Assembly (NCBI GenBank): GCA_947176615.1
Contig: CAMWRO010000012.1
Span: forward strand, 1 to 24,092
Length of the DNA: 24,092 bases
DNA from: an uncultured Porphyromonadaceae bacterium
GTDB taxonomy: Bacteria > Bacteroidota > Bacteroidia > Bacteroidales > Muribaculaceae
Direction: 5' to 3'
Numbering within the stretch: position 1 is the first letter of the stretch; each line of letters begins with the position of its first letter. The position numbers were made by a program, and so were the translations under genes. The notes beneath the pieces were generated by a model that was given only the letters and a program-made list of their open reading frames with translations, had not been told where the DNA came from and did not search any database. Below are positions 8,601 through 17,295 of this stretch, piece after piece.

Positions 8601-9983
8601 ATGAATATCAATAAAATGATTGTAGCAGGCATGGCAATGCTGGCCATCACCGCTACTACCTCGTGCCGCGAGAACAAGTTTGGCGATGTCGACCTCTCGC
8701 TCGACAATATCGAGAAACCTGTTGAAGGTGTGTATGTCTACGACCACCCCTGCGCCATGTGGAATCAGGCCGACTTTGACCGCGTCAAGGCAAGCCTCGA
8801 CAACGGCACCGCCCCCGACCCTGTGAAACAGGAATTTGAAATGCTCAAGGCCAGTCCTTATGCACAGAAAGGCTACAAAGCATCACCCCTCGAATGGATT
8901 GTGCGCGGTGACGGCAACGGTATTACCCCCGACAACAAGGAACACTACGCCGAGGCCATGCGCGATGCCGCAGCCGCCTATCAGCTCGCCCTGCTGTGGA
9001 AACTCACAGGCGACAACGATTATGCCGAGACAGCCGTGAAGGTCTGCAACGACTGGGTGCGTGTCTGCAAGGGTATCACTTCCCGTGACCAGAACCAGAT
9101 GCTTGCCGCCGGTGCCCAAGGCTATACATTTGCCAACGCCGGTGAAATCCTCCGCGACTACGAGGGATGGAGCGAGACCGACTTCAACGCATTCAAGAAA
9201 TGGATGGTAGATGTATTCGCCTCCAAGAACTATAACTTCATGACCACTCACGCAGGCACCTGTCCCGACCACTACTGGTCCAACTGGGACCTCGTGTCGA
9301 TGTGTTCCTACCTCGCAATCGGCGTGCTGACCGAGGATGACGACATGGTCAACTACATCGTCAACTACTTCTACACCGGCGAAGGCAACGGATGCATCCG
9401 CAAGCTCATTCAGGCTTACCACACCGACGAACTGTCAGGCGAGCGCATCGGTCAGAATCAGGAGAGCGGACGTGACCAAGGCCACGCAATGATGTCGACC
9501 GCCGTCGCCGCCAACCTCGCACAGATGGCCTACACCCTCTACCAGTGCAACCCCGAAGTTCCCCAGCTCGACTTCTTCGCGGCCAATGACAACGCACTCA
9601 TGGCTATGGGAGAATATGTGGCTCTTTTCAACCTGCGCAACGGCAACGACCGGCTCAATCAGAACGGCAGCTGGATTCTCAACGGAAAACCCATCCCCTT
9701 CCAAGAATACAGCTACTGCGAAGATTGCTCGTGCAAGGACAAAAAACACGGCCAGCACCACACTGAAGCCGCCGACGATAACGGCCGCGGCAATCTCCGC
9801 ACCGGTTGGGAAATCTACTATAACCACTATGCCCATGTCAAAGGTCTCAGCGAAGGCTATAAATACGCCAAGCAGGCCGCTGACAAAATGCGTCCCGAAG
9901 GCGGATCCGGCGACAGCCGGTATGGCGGCAATTCAGGCGCATTCGACCAGCTCGGATGGGGCACTCTGATGCTCTATCGCTAA
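8601..9983 (+). CDS. Alginate-lyase-superfamily surface lipoprotein (PL38-like uronan lyase candidate)
   Basis: A 460-residue lipoprotein with an alpha/alpha-toroid of the alginate_lyase (PF05426-like) type. It is likely a beta-eliminating polysaccharide lyase that cuts a uronic-acid backbone. The lipoprotein signal ends at Cys22 (TATTSC). The catalytic domain starts near residue 48 with DHPCAMWNQADFDRVK. Conserved blocks are HYWSNWDLVSMC at 224-235, giving candidate His224 and Asn228, and QESGRDQGHAMM at 287-298, giving Arg291 and His295. The QESGRDQGH block reminds me of PL38 (alginate or glucuronan lyases) more than PL5, but that is memory, not a search. A Cys/His-rich insertion at 373-387 (CEDCSCKDKKHGQHH) could bind a metal and is odd. 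It is the last gene of the susCD unit, 83 bp after the Ig-repeat gene, and is probably surface-exposed as the first cutting enzyme. Substrate unknown. Confidence 0.78.
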   Translation: MNINKMIVAGMAMLAITATTSCRENKFGDVDLSLDNIEKPVEGVYVYDHPCAMWNQADFDRVKASLDNGTAPDPVKQEFEMLKASPYAQKGYKASPLEWIVRGDGNGITPDNKEHYAEAMRDAAAAYQLALLWKLTGDNDYAETAVKVCNDWVRVCKGITSRDQNQMLAAGAQGYTFANAGEILRDYEGWSETDFNAFKKWMVDVFASKNYNFMTTHAGTCPDHYWSNWDLVSMCSYLAIGVLTEDDDMVNYIVNYFYTGEGNGCIRKLIQAYHTDELSGERIGQNQESGRDQGHAMMSTAVAANLAQMAYTLYQCNPEVPQLDFFAANDNALMAMGEYVALFNLRNGNDRLNQNGSWILNGKPIPFQEYSYCEDCSCKDKKHGQHHTEAADDNGRGNLRTGWEIYYNHYAHVKGLSEGYKYAKQAADKMRPEGGSGDSRYGGNSGAFDQLGWGTLMLYR

Positions 9984-9997
9984 TTACCCATGTATCA

Positions 9998-10029
9998 TTA
10001 GGTTAATTTAACTTTTTTCACTAATTTTG
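9998..10029 (+). promoter_or_regulatory. Predicted promoter of the enzyme operon
   Basis: TAATTTTG at 10022-10029 is a perfect TAnnTTTG -7 box. TTAG at 9998-10001 is one base off the -33 TTTG and lies 20 bases upstream. The predicted start near 10036 gives a leader of about 100 bases before the ATG at 10140. It separates the enzyme operon from the susCD unit, whose last stop codon is at 9983. Confidence 0.6.
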
Positions 10030-10046
10030 CACTAAACCTGATTACT

Positions 10047-10123
10047 GCACACGGATTCGCGCGACTTGTTAAGATATTCAACGTCAAAACATTGAAAGAA
10101 ACGTGAATCCGTGTGCTTTTTTT
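10047..10123 (+). promoter_or_regulatory. Structured 5' leader: 12-bp long-range hairpin followed by seven Ts
   Basis: GCACACGGATTC at 10047-10058 pairs perfectly with GAATCCGTGTGC at 10105-10116; beyond one mismatch two more bases can pair. Seven Ts follow at 10117-10123. The loop of about 46 bases is far longer than in a classic intrinsic terminator. It contains a smaller possible stem (TTCAA near 10078 with TTGAA near 10093). The element lies just after the predicted promoter and 17 bases before the start codon at 10140. It could be an attenuator or leader RNA of the enzyme operon, a short regulatory RNA ending at the T-run, or a terminator for the upstream unit. Only the sequence symmetry is certain. 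Confidence 0.55.
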
Positions 10124-10139
10124 ACCTATTTCGCCCACG

Positions 10140-11642
10140 ATGAAACTGTTTACATCACTTTTTGCATCGGCAATGGCATTCGGAGCCTCTGCCGCCATTG
10201 TAACCTATCCTGCCGGAGACGGAGTCGAAACCAAAACCGATGATTTCGCTGTCGAAGTGAGACAGGGAGACGGCTCATGGCTTCCCGTGGCCGTGTACCC
10301 GGTCAAAGTCGACGAGGTGCGCGGCATCAAACACAATGTCGAGACAGCCTCGATGGCCTACTTTGACATGGACGGCACCGTCGACGTCAGAGTGATCAGC
10401 AAGCGCAAACAGGTAAATTCGGCCCGCATCCGTCCCCTCTCCTATGATATTACGCCCGGCGTGAATGGCGATACCCTGACATTCACGCTCGACCGTCCCC
10501 GCAACCTCTCGGTCGAGGTCAACGGCGACATCTTCCACAATCTGCATCTTTTTGCCAATCCACTTGACACCAACCGTCCCGCCAATCTGAAAAAGGCGGC
10601 TAACTATACACGTCTCGCGGCCAAGTCGCCCGAGGCTCCTTTGGCCAAGTTCAACCCGGCCAAGACCCCTGTCCTCTACTTTGCCCCGGGTGTACACAAC
10701 CTTCCCGGCGACAGCCTCCTGATACCGTCAGGCACGACTGTCTATGTCGACGGCGGCGCCCGCGTCTGCGGCTCTTTCAAGACCGAGGGCGCGAGTGACA
10801 TCCGTTTCTTCGGACGCGGCGAAATCCATCCCCGCGGACGCGGCGAAGGCATCTACATCAAGCGTTCCCGCAACATCGAGGCCGACGGCGTCATCGTCAC
10901 CCAGATTCCGGTCGGAGGCAGCGACTCGGTCAGCATCAACAATGTGAAATCAATCAGCTATTACGGCTGGGGTGACGGCATGAACGTCTTTGCCAGCGAC
11001 AATGTGACCTACAATAATGTTTTCTGCCGCAACAGCGACGACTGCTCTACCGTTTACGCCACCCGCAAGGGATTCCGCGGAGGATGCAAGAACATCGAGA
11101 TGAAAAATTCGACCCTGTGGGCCGATGTCGCACACCCGATTATGATAGGACTTCACGGAAGCGCCACTGAAATCGGTCCCGACGCTCCCGCCGACACCAT
11201 CTCCGGCATCGTGTACCGCAATATCGACATCCTCGACCATAAGGAAAAACAGATTGACTATCAGGGTTGCCTCACAATCAGTTGCGGCGACAACAATGTG
11301 GTCAAGGACATCACTTTCGATGACATCCGCATCGAAGACTTCCGTCAGGGACAGCTTTTCAACATCCGCATTTTCTTTAACAAAAAATATTGCGCCGCCC
11401 CGGGCACATGCGTAAAAAACATCCTGTTCAAAGACATCAATTACAACGGGACAGGCGAGGAAATGTCAATCATCTGCGGCTACAACGAAGACCGCAAGGT
11501 GAGCGACATTACATTTGAAAACCTCGTCATCAACGGCGAAAAAATAACCGACGATATGCCCGGCAAGCCCAAATGGTACAAAACCGGCGACATGGCACGC
11601 ATCTATATCGGCGAACATGTCGACAACATCGTATTTAAATAA
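10140..11642 (+). CDS. GH28-like (clan GH-N) parallel beta-helix glycosidase, copy 1
   Basis: A secreted 500-residue enzyme, probably periplasmic, expected to hydrolyse a polysaccharide such as a uronan. I chose the ATG at 10140 because it gives a clean signal peptide (MKLFTSLFASAMAFGASA); an upstream GTG at 10113 would add nine residues inside the leader. An N-terminal beta-sandwich (about 20-142) recalls the Ig-like module of GH49. A right-handed parallel beta-helix follows from about 178. Catalytic candidates match the GH28 pattern: Asp279 (GWGDGM), Asp300-Asp301 (NSDDC, 21 residues on) and His332 (VAHPIMIG, where GH28 has GHG). The GH28 RIK motif is not found, so it is a divergent clan member, and calling it a polygalacturonase would go too far. 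First gene of the enzyme operon, 18 bp before the heparinase-type lyase. It is a paralog of the gene at 15895 but keeps the local GC-rich codon use. Confidence 0.8.
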   Translation: MKLFTSLFASAMAFGASAAIVTYPAGDGVETKTDDFAVEVRQGDGSWLPVAVYPVKVDEVRGIKHNVETASMAYFDMDGTVDVRVISKRKQVNSARIRPLSYDITPGVNGDTLTFTLDRPRNLSVEVNGDIFHNLHLFANPLDTNRPANLKKAANYTRLAAKSPEAPLAKFNPAKTPVLYFAPGVHNLPGDSLLIPSGTTVYVDGGARVCGSFKTEGASDIRFFGRGEIHPRGRGEGIYIKRSRNIEADGVIVTQIPVGGSDSVSINNVKSISYYGWGDGMNVFASDNVTYNNVFCRNSDDCSTVYATRKGFRGGCKNIEMKNSTLWADVAHPIMIGLHGSATEIGPDAPADTISGIVYRNIDILDHKEKQIDYQGCLTISCGDNNVVKDITFDDIRIEDFRQGQLFNIRIFFNKKYCAAPGTCVKNILFKDINYNGTGEEMSIICGYNEDRKVSDITFENLVINGEKITDDMPGKPKWYKTGDMARIYIGEHVDNIVFK

Positions 11643-11660
11643 CCGATTAACTCTCATGCA

Positions 11661-13943
11661 ATGAAAAAGTATATTCTCGTCGTCATAACCGTTCTTACCG
11701 CCTGCCTCGCAACGACAGCACGCGGCATAAAGCACCCGTCGCTGCTTTTCACCCCCGACAGAGTCGAAGCCTCCCGCAAGGCGATGAAAAACGACACCGT
11801 CATGCAACGGGCATGGGAACAGATAAAAAGAGTGGCCGACGCGCAGGTCGAGGGACACATGGATGTGCGCAAACTCGAATATCCGGCCCTCGTCTATCAG
11901 ATGACTGGCGACCGCCGCTATGCCGACAAAATAAAAGAGTGTCTCCTTGCAACCGCCAAAACCCGCTCATGGGGCGATGCCGAAATGCTTGCCCGCCGCC
12001 CGGCATGGCGCAGCGAGTTGCAGATGGCCCACCGCAGCTTTCAGGTTGCCGTGGCCTACGACGCCATCTATGATATTCTCACTCCCGCCGAGCGCAAGGA
12101 AATCGCCACCGGCATGTATCGTCTCGCTGTCGAGCCGCTCATCGGCGACTGGATTACTCCCGAGACACGAGTCCACTCCCTCAACTCGATGGGACACAAC
12201 TGGTGGACATCATGCGCGGGTATGGGCGGACTGCTTGCCCTTGCGATAAGCAACGAGGTCCCCGAGGCTGCCGAGGGGGCGCGCGCCGTTGTCGAGGCAT
12301 TGCCCGAATGGTTTGACTTCGCAGGCGACGTGATTCAGCACAAGCCCAAGACTTTTGACCGCGACGGCGGAATGTATGAAAGCATCAACTACGCCAGCTT
12401 CGGCACCACCGAGGCATTGCTGATGCGATTGGCGTGGCTCAACTCTCATCCCGGCGAAAAACTCGAAGATATTCCACAGATGGCCCGGCTCGCCTCTTTC
12501 TTCAGCCATGTGGCCTATCCGCGCACCGGCATGCTCTACAGCATAAACTTCGGCGACAGCCACAAGAACGTGACAGGCGAAAGCTCGATGCTGCTTGCCT
12601 ATGCTATGGGCAACCGGTCTCCCGAGACATTGTGGTATGCAAGCCAAGTCGAGCCGGGACAGCACCGCGAAGGTTTCCCGCTACATTTTCCGATGGGATT
12701 CCTTTATACTCCCGACTTGAAAAACGCCCCCGCGACTCCCGATCTGCCCACTTCCCACCTGTGGAAAGACTTCGGATGGGCCACGATGCGCGATTCTTGG
12801 GAAAAGGACGCGACCATGCTTGCCGTCAAGAGCGGCATGACATGGAACCACTCCCATGCCGATGCCAACTCCTTCATCCTGTTCCACAAAGGTGTCGACA
12901 TCCTGAAAGATGCGGGCAATTGCAGCTACGGCAAGCCCGAATACCGCAACTACTTCTTCCAGTCCGACGCTCACAACGTTGTCAAGTTCAATGGAGAAGG
13001 ACAGTCCTCCTACCAGCAGTATCACGGCTCCATGCTCCCCGGTACAGTCAGCAACCTTGTCGACGGCGGCAACGTGAAATATGTGCTTGCCGACGGCACG
13101 GGTCCCATGTCGCAGTGGCTGAGCCGCAACTTCCGTCATTTCCTGTGGATTGACAACGTTATCTTCATTATCGACGACCTCAAAAGCCACGAAAGCGGAC
13201 ACTTTGAATGGCTCTGGCATCCGGGCGGTGAGGCTGTCAAGCGCGGCTTCGACCTCAACGTCACTTCGGGCGACGCGGCTGTCGCAGTGCGGCCCCTCTA
13301 TCCGCGCCGACTCGCCTACAGCAACTTCGTCCATGACTATCCCGAGGACTTATACTGGGAAATCAAGGAAGGCCCCACCGAAGACCTGAAAGGAACCGAA
13401 CAATACTACTCATTCCATCTTCCCGAGAAGACCGACCGTGTAAAGGCTGTCACCGCTGTTATTCTCAAGGACAGCGCGAGCCAGAAAGACCTTCCCCTCA
13501 TCGAGTGCCGAGAAGGAAAGGACTGGATCGGCCTCCGCATGACTTACAAGGGAAAAACAACCGATCTTTACATCAACCAGCTCGCCGACGGCCGACTGAT
13601 GCATCTCAACTCGTGGATTGATGCCGATGGGTGGAATACCGACGCCTACATGCTTGCCGTATCTTATCCCGAAGGCACCGACCCGGCAAAAGCAACCGAC
13701 TTTTTCATCGGCCACGGCAGCACACTGCGTCACGGCGGCGGTAAAGACCTCCGGTTCTCGTCGCTTTCCAAACTCAATGTCATCGCGGCTGAAAAAGGCA
13801 ACCGTCTCAACCTTCATGTCACCGGCCAACCCCGTGCCACTGTTGACTACAAGACCTCGGCTACCGACATTCGCGTCAATGGTGAGAAAAAACAATTTTC
13901 ACGCCACGGCAATCTCATAAAATTCAAGCACACAGAGAAATAA
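11661..13943 (+). CDS. Heparinase II/III-family polysaccharide lyase
   Basis: A 760-residue exported lyase with the heparinase II/III architecture: an alpha-helical toroid (about 40-350) followed by a beta-sandwich domain (about 370-760). The family cleaves uronic-acid linkages by beta-elimination and leaves a 4,5-unsaturated uronic acid. The export signal is MKKYILVVITVLTACLATTARG; cleavage could be ordinary, or at Cys15 as a lipoprotein. Active-site candidates seen are SMGHNWW (His179/Asn180), DGGMYESINY (Tyr239, Tyr244), NHSHADANSFIL (Asn396, His397, His399) and SDAHNVV (His438). The layout resembles PL15/PL17/PL21-type enzymes, but I cannot assign a CAZy family. It starts 18 bp after the beta-helix enzyme and ends 2 bp before the GH127/146 gene, so the three are tightly co-transcribed. 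The GH88 at 20949 would process its unsaturated products. Confidence 0.87.
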   Translation: MKKYILVVITVLTACLATTARGIKHPSLLFTPDRVEASRKAMKNDTVMQRAWEQIKRVADAQVEGHMDVRKLEYPALVYQMTGDRRYADKIKECLLATAKTRSWGDAEMLARRPAWRSELQMAHRSFQVAVAYDAIYDILTPAERKEIATGMYRLAVEPLIGDWITPETRVHSLNSMGHNWWTSCAGMGGLLALAISNEVPEAAEGARAVVEALPEWFDFAGDVIQHKPKTFDRDGGMYESINYASFGTTEALLMRLAWLNSHPGEKLEDIPQMARLASFFSHVAYPRTGMLYSINFGDSHKNVTGESSMLLAYAMGNRSPETLWYASQVEPGQHREGFPLHFPMGFLYTPDLKNAPATPDLPTSHLWKDFGWATMRDSWEKDATMLAVKSGMTWNHSHADANSFILFHKGVDILKDAGNCSYGKPEYRNYFFQSDAHNVVKFNGEGQSSYQQYHGSMLPGTVSNLVDGGNVKYVLADGTGPMSQWLSRNFRHFLWIDNVIFIIDDLKSHESGHFEWLWHPGGEAVKRGFDLNVTSGDAAVAVRPLYPRRLAYSNFVHDYPEDLYWEIKEGPTEDLKGTEQYYSFHLPEKTDRVKAVTAVILKDSASQKDLPLIECREGKDWIGLRMTYKGKTTDLYINQLADGRLMHLNSWIDADGWNTDAYMLAVSYPEGTDPAKATDFFIGHGSTLRHGGGKDLRFSSLSKLNVIAAEKGNRLNLHVTGQPRATVDYKTSATDIRVNGEKKQFSRHGNLIKFKHTEK

Positions 13944-13945
13944 CG

Positions 13946-15844
13946 ATGAAACGAACATTGTCTGCACTACTGCTGGCCGGGGCACTCCTTCAGTCAGCAG
14001 CACAATCGGCATATCCCGGCCAACACGCCGGAAAATTTGCGGTAGAGACATCCGTTCCGCTAAAAGCCGAGGCTTTTGACCTCGCCGACGTGCGTCTCCT
14101 CCCCTCCCGTTTCCGCGACAACATGGAACGAGACTCGGCATGGATGACCTCGATTGATGTCAACCGTCTCGTCCACAGTTTCCGCACATGTGCCGGTGTC
14201 TATGCCGGTCGTGAAGGGGGTTACATGACTGTCAAGAAGTATGGCGGGTGGGAATCACCCGACTGTGAGTTGCGCGGCCACACCACAGGACACCTCCTGT
14301 CGGCCTATGCGCTGATGTATGCAGCCACAGGCAGCGAAATATTCAAGCTGAAAGGCGACAGCGTCACCACCGCGCTCGCCGAAGTGCAGGACGCGCTCGG
14401 CAACGGCTATCTCAGCGCATTCCCTGAGGAGCTAATCAACCGCAACATCCGTGGCAAAAGCGTGTGGGCACCGTGGTACACACTCCACAAACTGTTTTCG
14501 GGCCTCATCGACCAGTACCTCTACGCAGGCAATGACGAGGCATTGAAAATTGTCACCCGCATGGGCGACTGGGCGTGGAACAAACTCTCCCCGCTCAGTG
14601 AGGAAACGCGCCGGCTGATGATCCGCAACGAGTTTGGCGGCATAAACGAGTCATTCTACAACCTCTATGCCATCACCGGAAACGAGAAATACCGCACACT
14701 TGCCGAATTTTTCTATCACAACGACGTTATCGACCCGCTGAAAGAATCGCGTGACGACTTGGGGACCAAGCACACCAACACTTTCATTCCCAAAGTCATC
14801 GCCGAAATCCGCAACCACGAGCTGACAGGCGACGAGACATCGCGCAACCTCTCGGAGTTCTTCTGGCACACAATGATTGACCGTCACACATTCGCCCCCG
14901 GATGTTCAAGCCAGAAAGAACACTTCTTCGACACTTCCAAATTTTCGCAGTTCCTCAACGGCTACACAGGCGAGACATGCTGCACCTACAACATGCTCAA
15001 ACTCTCACGCCATCTTTTCTGTCTCACAGCCGACCCCAAAGTGGCCGACTACTACGAGCGCGCGCTTTACAACCACATCCTCGGGCAACAGGACCCCGGG
15101 AGCGGAATGGTGTGCTACTTTCTCCCGCTGCTCAACGGAGCCTACAAGGTCTATTCCACACCCGAAAATTCGTTCTGGTGCTGCGTGGGCAGCAGTTTTG
15201 AAAGCAACGCCAAGTATGGCGAGGCAATCTACTATCACAATGACGACGAGCTTTACGTCAACCTTTTCATCCCTTCTACCCTGACATGGCGCGACAAGGG
15301 TATGACCGTGACACAGACCACCCGTTTCCCCGAGGAGGGAAATGTGTCGCTCACAATTGACGCGTCAGCCCCTGTCTCCGCAACCTTGAAACTCCGCTGT
15401 CCGTCATGGAGCGGCCGCCCCGTCGTCAAGGTCAACGGCAAAAAAGTCAAAAACAATGGCCGCGCCGGTTCCTACATCGACCTGAAACGCACTTGGCGCA
15501 AAGGTGACAAGGTAGAAGTGACCTACCCCATGTCGCTCACCGTCGAAACCGCTCCCGATGACCCCTCGCGCGGAGCATTGCTCTACGGTCCCGTAGTCCT
15601 CGCGGGAGAACGCGGCACGGAGGGCATGACTTCCCCCGCCCCTTTCTCCAATCCCGCACTTTACAATGATTACTATACCTATAATTATAACATCCCCGAC
15701 GGCATCGCCACTTCAATCAATCCGGCGACAGTGAGACGCGACGGTGAGACGCTGAAATTCACCACCCCCGACGGCGACTCGCTGCTTCCACTCTATGACC
15801 TCCACCGCCAGCGTTATGTCGTTTACTGGAATCTGACCAAATAA
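13946..15844 (+). CDS. GH127/GH146-family beta-L-arabinofuranosidase
   Basis: A 632-residue exported glycosidase of the former DUF1680 group, which releases beta-L-arabinofuranose using a zinc-bound cysteine nucleophile. The signal peptide is MKRTLSALLLAGALLQSAAQS. The alpha/alpha barrel spans about 40-430, and beta-sandwiches follow. Expected catalytic residues are all visible: Glu343-x-Cys345 in GETCCTYNMLKL as zinc ligands, Cys412-Cys413 in SFWCCVGSSFE as nucleophile and zinc ligand, and Glu325 in SSQKEHF as candidate acid/base. The TYNMLKL and WCCVGS-KYGE blocks resemble GH146 (pectic arabinan enzymes of Bacteroides) more than classic GH127, but that is a judgement by eye. It lies 2 bp after the lyase gene. 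It argues that the target glycan carries terminal beta-L-arabinofuranose, or a related sugar if specificity has drifted. Confidence 0.9.
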   Translation: MKRTLSALLLAGALLQSAAQSAYPGQHAGKFAVETSVPLKAEAFDLADVRLLPSRFRDNMERDSAWMTSIDVNRLVHSFRTCAGVYAGREGGYMTVKKYGGWESPDCELRGHTTGHLLSAYALMYAATGSEIFKLKGDSVTTALAEVQDALGNGYLSAFPEELINRNIRGKSVWAPWYTLHKLFSGLIDQYLYAGNDEALKIVTRMGDWAWNKLSPLSEETRRLMIRNEFGGINESFYNLYAITGNEKYRTLAEFFYHNDVIDPLKESRDDLGTKHTNTFIPKVIAEIRNHELTGDETSRNLSEFFWHTMIDRHTFAPGCSSQKEHFFDTSKFSQFLNGYTGETCCTYNMLKLSRHLFCLTADPKVADYYERALYNHILGQQDPGSGMVCYFLPLLNGAYKVYSTPENSFWCCVGSSFESNAKYGEAIYYHNDDELYVNLFIPSTLTWRDKGMTVTQTTRFPEEGNVSLTIDASAPVSATLKLRCPSWSGRPVVKVNGKKVKNNGRAGSYIDLKRTWRKGDKVEVTYPMSLTVETAPDDPSRGALLYGPVVLAGERGTEGMTSPAPFSNPALYNDYYTYNYNIPDGIATSINPATVRRDGETLKFTTPDGDSLLPLYDLHRQRYVVYWNLTK

Positions 15845-15856
15845 CATTATACAACC

Positions 15857-15898
15857 ATGAAATCAATGATTTTAAAATTCACGTTTTCTGAATCATGA
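15857..15898 (+). other. 13-codon open frame coupled to the next gene (possible gene remnant)
   Basis: MKSMILKFTFSES is encoded here and its TGA overlaps the next ATG in an ATGA arrangement. It starts like a signal peptide but ends at once. It may be the relic of the original downstream gene's start, cut off when the AT-rich island arrived, or a translationally coupled mini-leader. It may also be chance. Confidence 0.3.
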
Positions 15899-17295
15899 AC
15901 CATAAGCTAATCCGACTAATATCTTCATTTCTGCTGATTTCACTCATTACCCTATCGGCAAAGGCAACTTTGTCAGTCTACCCGTCGGGCAACCCCAACA
16001 TGTATCACAATGACGATTTTACTGTTAAAGTGAGAACCATCGGGGGAGAATGGCTAGATCTGTACGAATACCGTGTTCAGGTCGACATGGATCGAGTACA
16101 AGATGCATCAATGGTACAATTTGACATGGACGAGCCGGTCGAAGTGATGGTTAAGAAAAACAACGGTAATTTCTCATCAGTTGACATCAGACCTCTGAAA
16201 AACAATATTACCTATAACCGAATGGGTAATGTTATCACCTTTCAGCTTAACCAACCGCGCTACCTTTCAGTAGAGTTTGACGGCGACCGCCTGCACAACC
16301 TGCATTTGTTTGCAAATCCGGTTGAAACCCGAGTCTATACCGAATCCTGTGACAGTGTGATTTACTTCGGACCGGGCATACATAAGCCTGACGACCTCCC
16401 CAACAATCAGATCAGAATCAAATCCAACACTACGCTATACCTTGCTCCCGGAGCCGTTGTAAAAGCCAAACTACTTATTGACAATGCCGAGAATGTAAAG
16501 ATTCTTGGCCGAGGAATCCTTGACCATCCGATCAGAGGTATCGAAATCACTGATTCAAAAAATGTTGAAATCGACGGTGTGACCATCATCAACCCTGACC
16601 ACTATACTGTTTTCGGTGGCGGCAGCAGCAATATCCTGATTAAAAACATCAAATCCTTCAGCACCAAAGGCTGGAGCGACGGAATCGACATGATGTGCTG
16701 TCGCGATGTAGACATTGAAAATGTATTCATGCGCAACAGCGATGACTGTATCGCTCTTTATAATCACCGTTGGCACTGGAAAGGCGGATCGTCAGACATC
16801 AATATCCGTAATGCCGTTCTATGGGCCGACATAGCGCATCCAATAAACATCGGCGGACACGGTGACCCCGATAATGAAACCGGAGAGGTCATAGAGCGCA
16901 TCAGCATCAAGGATGTCGATATTCTTGAACATGACGAAGACGACCCTCCCTATCACGGTTGCATGTCTATAGTCATCGGAGACAACAATATCGCGCGCGA
17001 CATAACGTTTGAAGACATCCGTGTCGAGAGCATTCAGGAAGGCGCACTGTTCCACATCGAGATTATCTATAATCCCAAATACAACAAAACTCCCGGGAAA
17101 CGTATCGAGAATGTTATGTTCCGAAACATAACCTACAATGGTTATGGCGAATCGCGATCAGTGCTTGGCGGATATGATAAAGACCGCTGTGTTGAAAACG
17201 TGACATTTGACAATGTAATCATCAATGGACAGAGACTTGACAGTCTTAATGATTTTGTAACTAACGAATATATCAGAAACATAAAGTTCAAATGA
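15895..17295 (+). CDS. GH28-like (clan GH-N) parallel beta-helix glycosidase, copy 2, foreign-looking
   Basis: A secreted 466-residue paralog of the enzyme at 10140 with the same two-domain plan. A signal peptide (about 1-24) leads into the N-terminal beta-sandwich (about 25-145; shared blocks DDFTVKVR, QFDMDEPVEVMVK, HNLHLFANP), and the beta-helix follows. Catalytic candidates are Asp262 (GWSDGID), Asp283-Asp284 (NSDDCIAL) and His315 (IAHPINIGGHG). The Asp262-to-Asp283 distance of 21 equals that in copy 1 and in GH28. Unlike copy 1 it keeps GID and DDCIAL, closer to canonical GH28, and has an extra HRWHW insert at 291-295. Base composition is well below its neighbours, and arginine is often AGA (for example in VRT, DIRP, QIRI, PIRG), while neighbours prefer CGC/CGT. 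It overlaps the GH97 start by 4 bp. The copies probably came from different lineages and may cut different linkages. Confidence 0.8.
   Translation: MNHKLIRLISSFLLISLITLSAKATLSVYPSGNPNMYHNDDFTVKVRTIGGEWLDLYEYRVQVDMDRVQDASMVQFDMDEPVEVMVKKNNGNFSSVDIRPLKNNITYNRMGNVITFQLNQPRYLSVEFDGDRLHNLHLFANPVETRVYTESCDSVIYFGPGIHKPDDLPNNQIRIKSNTTLYLAPGAVVKAKLLIDNAENVKILGRGILDHPIRGIEITDSKNVEIDGVTIINPDHYTVFGGGSSNILIKNIKSFSTKGWSDGIDMMCCRDVDIENVFMRNSDDCIALYNHRWHWKGGSSDINIRNAVLWADIAHPINIGGHGDPDNETGEVIERISIKDVDILEHDEDDPPYHGCMSIVIGDNNIARDITFEDIRVESIQEGALFHIEIIYNPKYNKTPGKRIENVMFRNITYNGYGESRSVLGGYDKDRCVENVTFDNVIINGQRLDSLNDFVTNEYIRNIKFK

Noticed and set aside
10105..10123. Classic intrinsic terminator for the susCD/lyase unit
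   Set aside because: The partner arm is about 46 bases away and the element lies downstream of a predicted promoter, so I report it as a leader element with terminator function as an alternative.
10113..10139. Upstream GTG start for the first beta-helix enzyme
   Set aside because: It lies within the right arm of the leader hairpin and would add nine residues before a complete signal peptide. The ATG at 10140 fits better.
10140..11642. Straight polygalacturonase (GH28) annotation
   Set aside because: The catalytic Asp pattern fits, but the RIK motif and GHG are missing and an extra N-terminal module is present, so substrate assignment is not supported.
12434..13153. Forward open frame (239 codons) inside the heparinase-type gene
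   Set aside because: It is a second frame of a gene whose main frame has all family motifs; its Arg/Pro/Ser-rich composition is typical of a shadow frame.
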